DNA from: Guadua angustifolia
Taxonomy: Eukaryota; Streptophyta; Magnoliopsida; Poales; Poaceae
Length of the DNA stretch: 64,000 bases
Direction: 5' to 3'
Assembly (NCBI GenBank): GCA_036346375.1
Contig: CM070508.1
Location: forward strand, 21,396,852 to 21,460,851
Part shown: positions 35,149 to 47,097 of the stretch, one piece after another
Layout of the letters: the number at the start of each line of letters is the position of its first letter
How positions within the stretch are numbered: the stretch's first letter is position 1
Program-made: the position numbers and the translations under genes
The notes under the pieces: generated by a model
Told to the model about the DNA's origin: nothing
The model's input: only the letters and a program-made list of their open reading frames with translations
Database searches by the model: none

Positions 35149-35396
35149 AAGTTCTGGTTTAGTTGAGTAATGCCCTGCCGGTTTGTAGTCGAATGATTCG
35201 AGTAGATTGGAAATCATTAAGTATCGCATAGGGATATTGTCAGGTCGAGTGGACGCTTGGTCGATTACTGCCAAGTTCTGGTTTCATCGAGTAATGCCCC
35301 GTCGGCTTTTGATCGAATGATTCGAGCAGATCGGGAATCGTTAAGTATCAAATAGGGATGTTGTCAGGTCGAGCGCCCTGCCATCTGCCCATCTCA
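35149..35396 (+). repeat. 124-bp tandem duplication in the LTR fragment
   Basis: Two copies, period 124 bp, starting AAGTTCTGGTTT at 35149 and 35273. Both contain GTCGAATGATTCGAG-like and TTGTCAGGTCGAG segments. The block is absent from the LTR at 54187. Confidence 0.85.
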
Positions 35397-35884
35397 TCGA
35401 CTCGACTCTAAGTAGAGTTACTTGATATTCTTGGGATATCTATTTTGAGTTTATGTGAGAATTATTGCATATCATTTTGTGTAATGCTGTGTGATGTGTT
35501 TTTCTTATTTTTGATGGTTGCAGGACGACGGTGCTAGGTAATAGTGAGGCGAAAGATGATTGGGACTAGGCAAGGTGAGTCAAAGGTCCAGACAATCGAG
35601 GATCGTTGAAAATGATCGGAGATGGAGTCAGTGCAAATCTAGAAGACAAAGAATGGATAAGATACTAGTTAGGAGCTGCTCGGATTAAGAAGGGCCGTTG
35701 GATCACAGTCTAGATGATAGAGTAGCGAGCCTAGTTAGTATACTTGGAAAAAAGTGCAAAAACCTAATATATGTGTGGATTTCGGGTTAGCCCATATATG
35801 AGTGAATGAGTCAATCCTAACCTTTAATAGTGGTCCTTATGGTCAAAGGAACTCATCCAAGAGTGGAGAGTGACTTGAGAGCAT

Positions 35885-35892
35885 TATAAATA
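35885..35892 (+). promoter_or_regulatory. TATA box in the diverged LTR
   Basis: TATAAATA followed by a G-rich leader, at the same relative position as 54820-54827. Confidence 0.65.
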
Positions 35893-35999
35893 GAGGGGCA
35901 GGGGTAGGCTTCCCCTTCTCGAAGGTTTTGAGGTTTTTGGTACTTTTTTGAGTTTTTTTGAGCTATGCACTCATGAGTAGCCTCATATAGTGTTATTAT

Positions 36000-36593
36000 C
36001 TCATAACTGCTTGGAAAGACATATCAAGTATGTGAATTGGTATTATCGGGATCAGAAAAATAGCTAGCATCGGAATATCCAATAATTTTGGTATCTTAAC
36101 CCTTGGGATAAAAGAGTCCTAGATCACTAGTAACCTATAGGTACTGGAAAATGTCTTTAATCACACTCCAATGTCACTGAGTGGGCTGATAACTATATCT
36201 TGCCAAACAACTCACTGCAAATAAAATGTTAGTCCTGATAAAATTTGCAAGACATAAAAGTGCTCCAATTGAACTTAAGTACGAGATCTCTAGCCATGTT
36301 ACTTTTTCCTTCTCACATTTAGATCCATGTGGATCTTTCTCCACTTCAAGTGACCTAACGATCATTAGAGTACCTAGTGGATGAGAATTATCAAAATAAA
36401 ATCTTTCCAACTCTTTCATGGTGTAGGTGGTCTGGTGCAACAATATGCCACCAAGCAAATGTTCAATCTGCAAGCCGAGACAATATTTGGTCTGACTCAA
36501 ATATGTCATCCATGATTCCAATGATGTTTAAATCATCGACATATACCAACATGATACGTAATCTATGATACATGATACAATATTTGATGAATT
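36000..36593 (-). pseudogene. copia RT C-terminal part and RNase H
   Basis: The minus frames read LVYVDDLNIIG (the catalytic YVDD), then LGLQIEHLLGGILLHQ and ISYLSSIGALLCLANFIR. RNase H sequence continues toward 36000 with stops. It is a degraded copia polyprotein. Its first 172 bp (36422-36593) are duplicated at 40021-40187. Confidence 0.8.
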
Positions 36594-39500
36594 CTAGGTT
36601 AGGTCTTTTAAATTTAGAAAATAATTTTGAAGGACCTATAGAGACGACCAACTATCTAGGGTCAAGACCTACAGTCAGTATGGCTCTGATACCACCTTTG
36701 TCGGGACCCAAATATGTAAATCTGGACCCTCTGTGTATACCGTACTAGTCCAGGATCATGCTAGTGCACACAGGCTCAACATTAGTGAATATCACAATCA
36801 TACACAGCGGAAATAAGATAAAAGGCATTATATACTAAATATTACTAGTTGAATGACCTTATGGTCAACTTACTTAACAATGCCTCACAAGGCTGAACAA
36901 CAAATTGAACTGCAGCGGAAATGAAGACATAGGTAACCCCTTAGTATACCACAGGCAACTGACAAGGCTCGCACCCTAAACATTCGTCCCTTCATGGTAC
37001 ACCTTCTTCAGCACTGATGATGTTGTAAGCAAGGGTGAGTACATAAAGCACTCAACAAATTGTGCACAGAATGCAATTATAACATAACTATATGCAAGGC
37101 TTATTCCAAAGGAATGGCTAACAATGGCTATTTGCAATAAAGCAGCATTTATGAACAAGTACAGTACATAGATTGAAAAGACAATAAAACAAATAGCAAT
37201 AATAGATAGATTCAGCATTTCTCAAATAAACCAAGTTTCTCATCCTAAGTCAAGATTCAACCTTCCATGGCAACCTGCCATCCAACCCAGATTTTATTTT
37301 GCAAAAGTCTAAACCCTTGACTGTAATTCCCGAGCATTGCTCAATACCGTGAGCACGGCTATCCGAATAGATTGTACACTCTGCAGAGGTTATGCACTTT
37401 ACCCACATGACATGATCATCTCTTGTTGCCAAGCTATTAGCACATTTCCTTTGGTGTGCCGGCAGAGAATCATGACAAAGCCTTTACAATGCTCTGTCTT
37501 AACCCAGTACTACCCGCTAAAGTTTTAACACTGGAGAGACTGGTTACCACACCCAGGGTCCCCCTCTTGCGCCATGTGAGCCACCCCGTGCGAGGACTGG
37601 TTACCACTAGCCGGGTCTCACACCACCACGATAGTACTAATGCTAAGACTTTGCAAATTAGTCAGCTAGGCTGCCCCATAACAGACATGTGGTTGCATGG
37701 TTGACTCAGGTCAAAGGCTCACAAGGTATCCTTAGGGTTGATCAAAGCAAGACTTGCACATACCCTTTGCCCATCGGGCCCACCCAGGCACTCTTGCCCT
37801 TGCCACTTGCTCCGATCTAAAATCATAACCACCCCAGTTGATTACCAAGCACCACGTGCTATCAACAATTCAATATCATTGCGTGACATCCATTGCCACA
37901 ACAACTCAATCTCATTGTGTGACCACACATGACACACAATTTCATAACATTGTTCCATGTTTCATTAATCAAGATTATTTATCAACAATTCAAATACATG
38001 TGATGACGTGGCATGGCTAAGCAATCTAATCTGATCTAACCATCCCATGTTGATTTCATTATTGATCAACTATAGTGAACCAATCTAGGGTGACAATAGA
38101 TCGTGGCATACAATTATCAAGGTAGGGTGTAATCCAAAGGGTATGATATCTAAATCCCAATTTAGGTTGAAATCATTTGTATGATTGAAATAACATGCAA
38201 TATAGTAAAACAAAATAGCAACTATCTAAACATGGGTGCAACATGATCAAAGCACAACTTACCTTGGTTAAGCTCCTGGTCTTGATCTGAAAAATTGTTC
38301 TTGAGTTGCCAATTCCTCCTTCGAAGCCTCGCACAATTCAACGTCTACGCAAATCGAGAAGAAATAGCAAATAAATACCAAAATCAGAGAACAAACAAAC
38401 TCTAAAAATCCAACGAAAATAACCATTAGATAGATCTTGATTTTACAAATTTTTAGAAATTTGAATCACCTCAATCGGAGTTCGTATGAGGAAGAACGAG
38501 CTCTCGGAAGATTCAAAATCATAAAAACTTGAAAATTGGAAAATCAAATAGTAACCAAATTATTTTTGTAAAGGAAATTTGTTTTATGACGTCAGCGTGA
38601 CATCAGCCCTGATTGGTTAGATCTCAGATGCGATCTGGTGCGCTCGTTTTGGATCCGACGGCCATTGATTGATCTACCATGTGGCGAAACGACGGCCAAC
38701 CGATCCAAATCGAACGGCCGATATCAACCAAGTCATTCACTATTTACCGAAGCGACGTGGCACGATCTAAACCGCTTACCTCCGATCCGACGGTCAAGAA
38801 CTCGAAGAATTCCTGATGGAAACGCGGCGAAACCTTACCCGCACGATCTTGATCTAACGGCGTACGGCTGGAGATGGCGAATACTGCTCTGAGACTAAGT
38901 GGCTCAATCTCGCACGTTCGCTGGCAATCCGACGGCTGGCGTCCTTCTTGCTCGGCGATGGCGATGCGATGGTGCGGAGTCGCCGGGCTTGAAGACGAAG
39001 ACACGGACTTGGCGATGCAGCGATTTCCCGCGACCAAAAAGTAGCGGCACGGACGCGGCACAACGTGAAGAATCTGGAATCCAACTCGAAGCGGCGGAAG
39101 AGACTCTCCAACGACGGCAATGGCGCGGCGAGTACACACAGACTCTGGCGAGCTTTAGTGCAAGCCCTAGATCTTCTCTGGCGTCAGCACTTCGGAAAAA
39201 GGACTGCACAGGCTTCGGCGATCCTCGAGAGGTGGTCAGGACCCTTAAATACCCCGCGCTAGCGCAGAACTCAGAGCCCTAACGGCGCACGGCGGCAGCT
39301 CGGATCCGGACTCCAGCGGCGTCTCGGAGACGAACACTTCTCCTCCACACGATCAGCCTTCGACGGTTGAGATCTTCGGCGACGTGGCACAATCCGGCCT
39401 GGTCACGAATCCAACGGCAGTGATTTTGAAGATGCCCTTTACTGCTCCACTCCATCTGAACCGTCCGCTTTCGATCCGATGGTTCACGACGTTAGGGTTT

Positions 39501-40020
39501 CACGCTACTTCACCAATTCTAGTGCACACGATGGCGATCCAACTACCGAATTTCAGAATTCACGCGCTTGATGAAGGCCCTTGATGATAACCACTACCGG
39601 GGCGGTTCTATTATTTGGCGGGCTACACGGGCTGAGCGACTGGGCTGCGTTGCATTTGGTCCCAAGGTGCAAGGTTGGGCTCGCCCAAGATTATTCATAC
39701 CGGAATTTCAATTTTAGCCTTTAAAAATAATCAGAGAAAATGATTTGATTTATTTAAGGCATTAAAAATACTAGAAAAATTCCAATAAAAATCTCAAAAA
39801 TACCTTGAAACATTCTGGACTTAAATAAAATATTTTTGGCAAAATTTTATTTTAAACTTTTCTATTTATAATTAATCTTTAACAAAAGGCAATATATTTT
39901 AATGTAAATAATTCAAATAAATCTCAGAAAATCCAATTAAATCCAGAAAATTCACAAAAAGTACAAATTGAAATAAAACACTATTAACTAAATAGAAAAT
40001 CAAAAATTTGGGATGTTACA
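36594..40020 (-). mobile_element. Tekay-type LTR with primer site and 105 bp of internal region
   Basis: LTR 36699-40020 (3322 bp) in minus orientation begins TGTAACATCCC and ends GGGTCCCGACA. A primer site (TGGTATCAGAGCC on the minus strand, 36682-36694) follows, then about 90 bp similar to the internal start at 32185-32270. Beyond that the element stops and copia sequence restarts. It is an extreme truncation: 5' LTR plus leader only. Confidence 0.88.
36682..36694 (-). other. primer-binding site, initiator-Met type
   Basis: GGCTCTGATACCA on the plus strand, four bases from the LTR edge. Confidence 0.88.
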
Positions 40021-41158
40021 TGTAGGTGGTCTGGTGCAACAATATGCCACCAAGCAAATGTTCAATCTGCAAGCCGAGACAATATTTGGTCTCACTCAAA
40101 TATGTCATCCATGATTCCAATGATGTTTAAATCATCTACATATACCAACATGATACATAATCTATGATTGGATTTCTTGATGAATACTATAACACTCTGG
40201 CCCAAATTAGTTCAAAGTCCAAACTACCATAGGCCAGACCTACACACGCATAGCACCCTACTTACACTTTCGTCCTCGCTTCGTGTAAAAAGGTTAACCC
40301 AGAGGTGCTATGTTTGGACCCAATAGGCATTATATACTACTACAACTCACTTTGTGCAAGTAATGTGGGACTAATCCCACCACCACTCCACACGGGCCTT
40401 CACATTAACAGGTTGGGGTATTACACTCACCCCCCTTAAGGGCTGACGCCTTCGGCAGTACATTGTATACACGGCAGATACCTAGAACCACCCCTCGGTA
40501 TACGGCTGTGTGTCCAGTGCCGACACATATGCCATGCCGTGTGCCCACTCCGGGCCTACACGTGCATGTGCCATATGCCCGCGCCCCTGTCCTACACATG
40601 CCCGTGCAGCGAAGGTTGATGCTCTGATACCATCTCTAACACCCTGGCCCAAATTAGCTCAAAGTTCAGCCTACCATAGGGCGGATCTACGCATGTATAG
40701 CACCCCACTTACACTTTCGTCCTCGCTTCGTGTAAAAGGGTTAACCCGGAGGTGCTATGTTTGGACCCAACAGGCATTATATACTACTACAACTCATTTT
40801 GTGCAAGCAATGTGGGACTAATCCCACCACCACTCCACACGGGCCACATGGGCCTTCACATTAACAGGCCAGGGTATTACAAATACCCATAGGCATACTT
40901 CATTATTCACGTATCCCTTCTGTAGAAGGAAATCACTCAGTCGATTATACCACATACGACCCGACTGTTTCAATCCGTATGGTGACCTTTGCAATTTCAC
41001 ACTATACATGTTGCAATTATCAGTCGTATTCATATGTGGGACCTTTAGTCCCTCTGGAATCGTGTTTAGGTGGTGGAGGAGAAATACCAATGCCTTCGCT
41101 AGATTTCTTGGCAAGGGAAGCCTCTCAACCCAATCACTTACAGGGGAAGCTTCTCAAC
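40021..41158 (-). pseudogene. copia RT, interrupted by a TRIM
   Basis: The minus strand has IPEGLKVPHMNTTDN, SPYGLKQSGRMWYNRLSDF and LLQKGYVNNEVC in 41114-40882. It then continues on the other side of the TRIM (40187-40021) with LVYVDDLNIIG. The frame joins exactly when the TRIM and one AATAC copy are removed. Upstream copia-like or unassigned sequence (ESDTIAECEKDD near 41975) continues beyond the hAT element to about 42005. Confidence 0.85.
40188..40881 (-). mobile_element. TRIM (terminal-repeat retrotransposon in miniature)
   Basis: Two LTRs of 238 and 247 bp (40188-40425, 40635-40881) enclose only about 210 bp. On the minus strand an initiator-Met primer site (TGGTATCAGAGC, 40621-40632) follows the first LTR, and a polypurine tract (TTAAGGGGGGTGAG, 40426-40439) precedes the second. 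The 5-bp duplication AATAC lies at 40183-40187 and 40882-40886. It codes for nothing, so it must be mobilised by another element's proteins. The LTR starts TGTAATACC and ends in TA instead of CA. Confidence 0.92.
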
Positions 41159-41941
41159 TTGGGATGAAAACGGAGCGGATTCGGTCGGATAGTGACATTT
41201 CCATATCCGCTCACATTTTTTTCACCCAGATGCGGATACGGATACGGATAATTGAAAAACGGATCGGATATTAAATCGATAACAGATAATAATAAAACGG
41301 ATAGTAATCGGAGTCGGATCGAAAACGGAAACGAAACCGAATATTTAGTCGGATAATATGCAAACGCGAAAACACAAGTTTCAACATAGAATATTCGGAT
41401 TTAGAGTACATAATCCACAAACATAACAAAACTTATAGAATAGTGTTCAAAACAAACATAAGGTAACGAAATATTAACATAGGAGCACATTGTTCAATGT
41501 TCATAGATAATTTGCAATGCCAAACAGAAGCTTCGATAGTTAAGCTTTGATTATTCAATTGAAACTTCGGCACACAAATATAGTTAAGCTTCTGGGGTAT
41601 TGCATTCAAAAGAGCGAGAGGATCTTGGTATTTGAATATATGCCAAAGCCAAACAGAAGCTTGGATCACTAGAAGTGTTGGGCCAAGAATCGCTAGAAGT
41701 GTTGGGCCTCTGGCCCATCCCGGCTCCGCCCCCGGAGGCCTGCTGATGATCCAGATATCCGTATCCGCTCCGTATCCGTCGGATATCACCTCTCCCATAT
41801 CCGCTCCGTATCCGTTTTCTCCGATCCGGATAATTATCCGTATCCGTATCTGACGGATATCAGATTCTTTTGCCATTTCCTTAAAAACGGATACCGGATA
41901 CGGATACGGTCCGGATATTATCCGCTCCGTTTTCACCCCTA
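41159..41941. mobile_element. Ac/Ds-like hAT element, non-autonomous
   Basis: 783 bp with TIRs TTGGGATGAAAACGGAGCGG (left) and TAGGGGTGAAAACGGAGCGG (right, inverted), and the 8-bp duplication TTCTCAAC at 41151-41158 and 41942-41949. The ends are packed with CGGATA / TATCCG motifs, like the subterminal transposase sites of Ac. There is no transposase frame. The TIR resembles maize Ac/Ds. Confidence 0.93.
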
Positions 41942-42354
41942 TTCTCAACCCCCTTGTCATCTTTTTCACACTCCGCGATGGTGTCAGATTCAATATGCAG
42001 CTCAATGTTGAGGGCCCATACGACTAGCTTGTGGAAGTTCTTTAAAACATCAAACATGATGTCTACATCATGTAAAACAGCAGTTAGCTAGCTCAAATTA
42101 ATAGGCCACACAAGTAAAAAACATGCGAGTACAACATATAATAATTTACTTGACAGTAAATGTGAGTGCAAATTTCTAGGATTTTTTTGCTAATTTTCTA
42201 TTATAGAAACATTTTTTGTAATTAGATAAAGTTGTGAAAGACTAATTAATAAAACCATAATTTTTCTAGGGTTTAATTTGCAAGAATTCCATGCATGGAT
42301 AGAACAAAAAAACATCAAATCTGCAATTTTCTAGTCCCAATGACCTAATTTTAT

Positions 42355-42475
42355 TAAGGATTAATTCCTTATTTGCCATTGTGAATTTGAGAAATCCTAA
42401 AATGTGTGGGCCCACATGTCATTGACACAATGAGTGGCAAATAAGGGATGAGGTAAACTTCTAGTGGCATATGAG
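42355..42475. mobile_element. small palindromic MITE-like element
   Basis: Inverted arms CTTATTTGCCATTGTG and CACAATGAGTGGCAAATAAG flank a palindromic centre with TGTGGGCCCACATG. Ends and target duplication were not resolved. Confidence 0.5.
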
Positions 42476-42499
42476 GATTTTACCCTTTTATTAAACCGA

Positions 42500-43152
42500 G
42501 GACTCATTTGTAACTTCACAAAACTCTAAGTGCTTTTATGTAAAATTTCCACTAGCCAGTTCCAACAACATCCTGTGGGCTGTTATTGGGCTCTTTTTGC
42601 TGGATTTGGATCATGTGACTTCCCAAGACCACATGGGACTAGTTAAGTCAGGCGCCCCTAGGGTTCCACCCAAATCATAGAGTTGGCGGCAGCAACTTGG
42701 CGTGGGAAAGGATGAGGTGACGCAACGGTTCGGACTACACGGTGTAGAGGTGGGCACGGTAGTAGCGGCTGGAGGTGGCGCAGAAATGATGTGATGGCAT
42801 GAGGTTCGTACCTCTTGTTTGTAGCTCGAGATGGAGTGGCGTGAATGGCAAGAATGGCTGAGGCCCCATCTGCAGTGCCTAGTAGCGTAGCTTGAATGGC
42901 GGCGAGGTTGAGGTCCCCAGACTATGATGTGCGGCAACGCAGTGTGAATGGCAAGTCGGCCGAGGCCTTGTCTGCAGCTCACGGTGGTGCAGCGTGAAAC
43001 AGTGGCAAGGCCGAGCAAGGTCTGTGGTGCATCGTGAATGATGGGATCGATGGTGACGATGGCGTCGAAGGCGAGGGTTTGGTCGGTGAGATATGGGACA
43101 ACACGGTTGTCGCGGACTCAATCTAGGGTGACTGGTCACCGCAGTGCACATG
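42500..43152. other. GC-rich region left of the chromovirus, no gene recognised
   Basis: Weak minus-strand ORFs of 90-135 codons look like composition artefacts. The sequence resumes at 50100 (same ACATG duplication). Confidence 0.4.
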
Positions 43153-43629
43153 TGTTAGGACCCAAGCAATGTGAGGGAGAAGAAGCTCAGAGTTCAGAGT
43201 TTTGTATTCAAAGTTCAAAGTTCCGTGCGCAGTAGAAGTTGACAGTGAGGACAATGGTTTGGTGAGTTCACTTGGAAAGGAATGGATGGCTCACATCGAG
43301 TGCTAAACAACCTTAAGTGAAATCGCACAATTATAAATCATGGTAGTAATTATTGTGTTGCTCTGTAGTAGTTAATATTGGTAGTACTATTGATTAGCTT
43401 GTAATATCATTTTTACTATTACTATTGCTATTACCACAATGTAAGATACTGAGGCTATAAGTCTGAACTCTTTTGTGAAAATGATATCAAGAATGATTCT
43501 CCAACTTATGTCTCAAGTAAAGTAGTTCCTAGCCTGGAACCCTAGCCCTGCGTTCCATTTTTCAACTTTGTTTCCTTTGGTTTTGTGAGAGATCAATTGA
43601 TTTGGTCTAGCGTTGAGTGGGTCCTGACA
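43153..43629 (+). repeat. chromovirus 5' LTR
   Basis: 477 bp. It has an extra GTTCAAAG-type tandem repetition near 43189-43215 that is shorter in the 3' LTR. Confidence 0.92.
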
Positions 43630-43631
43630 AG

Positions 43632-43642
43632 GGTATCAGAGC
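43632..43642 (+). other. primer-binding site, initiator-Met type
   Basis: GGTATCAGAGC three bases inside the 5' LTR end. Confidence 0.85.
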
Positions 43643-43824
43643 AAGATCCATCCTCAAAGTAAAGATTGGATCAGTGAGGGTTGGTTGTGATCTTGAATCA
43701 TATTGTAACCCCAAATGAGATTTATTTGAAACTATGCGAACTCTAGTGGAAGACAAACTATGTTGATGTTGGTATTCTAGCACTGGTAAAATTTCTCTAA
43801 ATTGTTGTGAAGGTTCAAGGGAAG

Positions 43825-45135
43825 ATGGCAGGAAAGGAAGATTTATCATATGTAAGAGCAGAGATTTTGGTAATCAAGGAAGATTTAGCGGATTTGAAGA
43901 GTCTGAAGAGGGAGTTTGTGGAGATGGAGTTATTGAAGCAGATCTGACCTTTGAGTTTTGTGATTCAGCAACCACCTGAGGGGATTTTAGCCATAGATCA
44001 TGTGCCATGTGAGGCTCAAGTAACAAAGCCAACAACATCACTTCCTACTTGTGCTCAACTCAAAGGTACTTCAGGCAGGGAAAGATAGGGCATTCAATTT
44101 GCCATAGAACACCATCCAACAGTTCTTGAAACTAATCCAGCAGTGAGATCATCAATAATTCATAACTTAATTCATGCTAATATAAGAGGGTTAGGAAGTT
44201 TCCAACATCCACATGGTATTGATGAAAGTTATCCAAGGAGGCCACCTGTGAATATGTGGAATAATTATGGAGTGAGATTGCAAAATCAGGGTATTCAATG
44301 GTTTGATGCTCAAACAAACCAATATGTGGGAGATGCAAACAATAGTAATCATTATGCCGAAGCTGTGATCAAGGGACCAAGATTGGAGATACCACCATGT
44401 GAAGGAGAAGATGTTATGAATTGGTTGAAGCAATGTGAAAAATTCTTTGAGATATCAGGCACTTCTTATGACCAAGGGGTTAACCTAGCAACTGCTCATT
44501 TAACTTGTAGAGCTGCTACTTGGTTTAAAGGAATTGGAATTCCTAGTTATTCCATAACATGGTCTCAATTATGTGCTATGATTTGTGACATATTTTGTGA
44601 AGCTACTACTCACGATGCGGTAGAGGCATTGCAAAATATTAAACATCAATCAATGATGTCCCATTATATAGATAAGTTCGAGGAATGTGTAGCTTTGGTC
44701 AAGAGGGATCATACATATTTGAGAGAACACTTCTTATTAAGTTGTTTCATTGGAGGGCTAAAAGGGGATACCAAACATGATGTGAGTAGCCAAAGACCTC
44801 AAGGGTTAATGGAAGGATATTGGTATGCTAGAGTCTATGAAAAGGCAGTTGCAGCAAAGAGGATTCAATACTCAGGAAGTTACAACAGAAGCAAGTTTGG
44901 AAATGGCAATAGCAAATCAAATATAAATGGCAGCAAAACAACCCCTCAAAGGAATACAACTTCAACCTTATCAGGTAAAATTGAAGAGAAAGAAAAATAT
45001 CTTGGTTGGTATTGCAAAGAACCTTGGAACCACACCTACAAATGCAAAGTTAAGAGCCATTCATGCATTATTGATGAGATGGGAAGAGGAGGAAGGAGAC
45101 ATGAGTGCAGCACAAGAAATAGTGGTGGATCCTAA
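43825..45135 (+). pseudogene. chromovirus gag
   Basis: The likely start is MAGKEDLSYVRAEIL at 43825, with a stop at 43945. The capsid part runs in the frame from 44143: EDVMNWLKQCEKFFEI, AATWFKGIGIP, then MSHYIDKFEECVALV and FIGGLKGDTKHDV. The zinc-finger region is read near 45010-45060 (WYCKEPWNHTYKCK). A frame change near 45080 leads to protease. Confidence 0.85.
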
Positions 45136-45263
45136 GTATGTGATAGCCCTTGGAAGGCTAGAAATTGTTGAACAACAAGACATCCCTGAGCAATTGATGC
45201 AAATATCACAGCTGGCAGCAAAAGGGACTCTAGGATCAACCACCTTTTCCTTGATCACTACTA

Positions 45264-45572
45264 TTGGAGGAAAAAAAAGTAGTAGCACTAGTGGATAGTG
45301 GCAGTACACATTCATTCATGAACTATGAGTTTGCTATTAAGGCTAATTGTGTACTCAATCATGGGTTGGTGAGAAAAGTGGTTGTAGCTGGAGGAGAACT
45401 CCAAACAGATGCTCAAGTGGACCAACTAGAATATATAATCCAAGGAGCCAAATTTTGTAGCACATTCAAATTATTATCTCTGAAAAGTTATGATATGATC
45501 TTGGGAGCTGATTGGATGTTTGAACTTAGCCCAATTGGGTTAGATTTGATGCAAAGGAGTATCTTTGTGTAA
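45264..45572 (+). pseudogene. chromovirus protease
   Basis: VALVDSGSTHSFMNYEF carries the DSG active site, and MILGADWMFELSPIGLD is the second conserved block. The frame ends at a stop near 45572, and the link to RT is out of frame. Confidence 0.88.
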
Positions 45573-45879
45573 AAGGGGTAAAATTATGTATTTCAAGGAC
45601 TACACTAAACCATCTTCTAATTGCAAGATCAATGTTACTAAATTAGAGAAAATGATTTCCAAGAGAGTGATGGGGTATTTGATTCAAGTGCAACGGATTT
45701 CAAAACTGGAAAATGAGTAAGGTAAAGATGTACCTGTTTATTGCAGCAATTCTCTAAAGTACTAGCTGAACCAAAAGGGTTGCCTCCTCGAAGAAATTGT
45801 GATCATGTAATATACCTGAAAAAGGAGCCAAACCACCTAATCTCAAACCTTACAAGATACACATTACCAAAAAGATGCA

Positions 45880-47085
45880 ATGGAAGCCATCATACACCAA
45901 CTATTGGAAAATGAGGAAATCCGAGAAAGTGTTAGTCCATATGCATCACCGGCTGCCATGGTTAGAAAGAAGGATGGGTCGTGGAGGATGTGTGGCAATT
46001 ATAGACAGTTAAACTCAATGACGGTTAAGAACAAGTTTCCTATACCAATTATTGAGGACTTGTTGGATGAATTGCATGGAGCATTTATATTTACCAAGTT
46101 GGATTTAAGGTCGAGCTATCATCAAATTAGGATGAAGGAAGCAGATATCCATAAAACAGCTTTTAGAACTCATCTTGAGCATTATGAGTATCTAGTAATG
46201 CATTTGGACTATCAAATGCACTGGCTACTTTTCAATAATTGATGAACTCTATCTTTGCTAAATATTTGAGGAAATTCATTCTATTTTTCTTTATGACATC
46301 TTGGTATATAGCAAAACTAGACAGGAACACCAAGAGCATCTAGCAATAACATTAACTCTACTGAGGGAGCGTAAGCTCAAGGTTAAAGTGAGCAAATGTG
46401 TATTTGCTACTTCTCAAGTGGAGTATTTAGGTTATATAATCAGTGGAGAGGGAGTAGCTATAGATCGTTAGAAAATTTTGGATATACTTAAGTGGCCAAA
46501 ACCTAGCAATATCACACAACTTAGAGGTTTTTTGGGTTTGATAGGATATTATAGGAGGTTTGTTAAGGGGTATGAACATATTTGTAGACCTTTATTTGAT
46601 ATGTTGAAGAAAAATTCTTGGAATTGGGAAGAGATACAGGCTCAAGCATTTGACGATCTCAAAAGAGTAATGACCAGTTGTCCTATTCTTGCTTTACCCA
46701 ATTTCTCTCAATATTTTGTCATAGATACCAATGCTTGAGGGACTGGAATTAGGGGTGTACTCATGTAGGCTAGACAACCAATTGCATATTTCAGCAAAGT
46801 TTTAGGAACCAGGTCATCTGCTTAGTCAATCTATGACAAGGAAGCTTTGGCAATATTAGAAGCTTTGAAACGATGGAGGCATTATTTTTAGGGTGGAAAA
46901 CTGATCAAAAAAGTCTTAAATACATTACTTCTCAAAAGCTGACTGAAGGTATTCAACACAAGTTATTGCTTAAGCTGCTAGAATTTGATTACCAGGTGGA
47001 ATACAAAGAAGGGAAGGAAAATATTGTTGTTGATGCACAGTCAAGGAGGGATAGTTACAGCACTGCTTCTGAAGTTTCTTGTTAG
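45880..47085 (+). pseudogene. chromovirus RT and RNase H
   Basis: RT blocks: SPYASPAAMVRKKDGSWRMC, YRQLNSMTVKNKFPIP and FTKLDLRSSYHQIRM (first catalytic Asp present). At about 46292-46300 the catalytic FFDD box has a one-base loss that turns the frame. RNase H and the connection follow: LRGFLGLIGYYRRFVKGY, then FVIDTNA (normally DASD or DASG-like), KLLEFDYQVEYKEGKEN. At least five stops are seen. Confidence 0.88.
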
Positions 47086-47097
47086 GCAATCACGACT

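Larger units (their letters stand above)
35085..35995 (+). mobile_element. diverged Sirevirus-type LTR fragment
   Basis: Collinear with about 54262-54900 of the copia LTR at 54187. Shared blocks include GACTAGGC..GGTCCAGAC (35567-35595 against 54500-54525) and ACTCATCCAAG, with a TATA box at the same place. Both LTR ends are missing. It is an older relative, with clear divergence. Confidence 0.75.

Noticed and set aside
41165..41940. Repeated TATCCG units as a CRISPR-like or satellite array
   Set aside because: They cluster at both ends of a bounded hAT element with TIRs and an 8-bp duplication, so they are transposase-site repeats.
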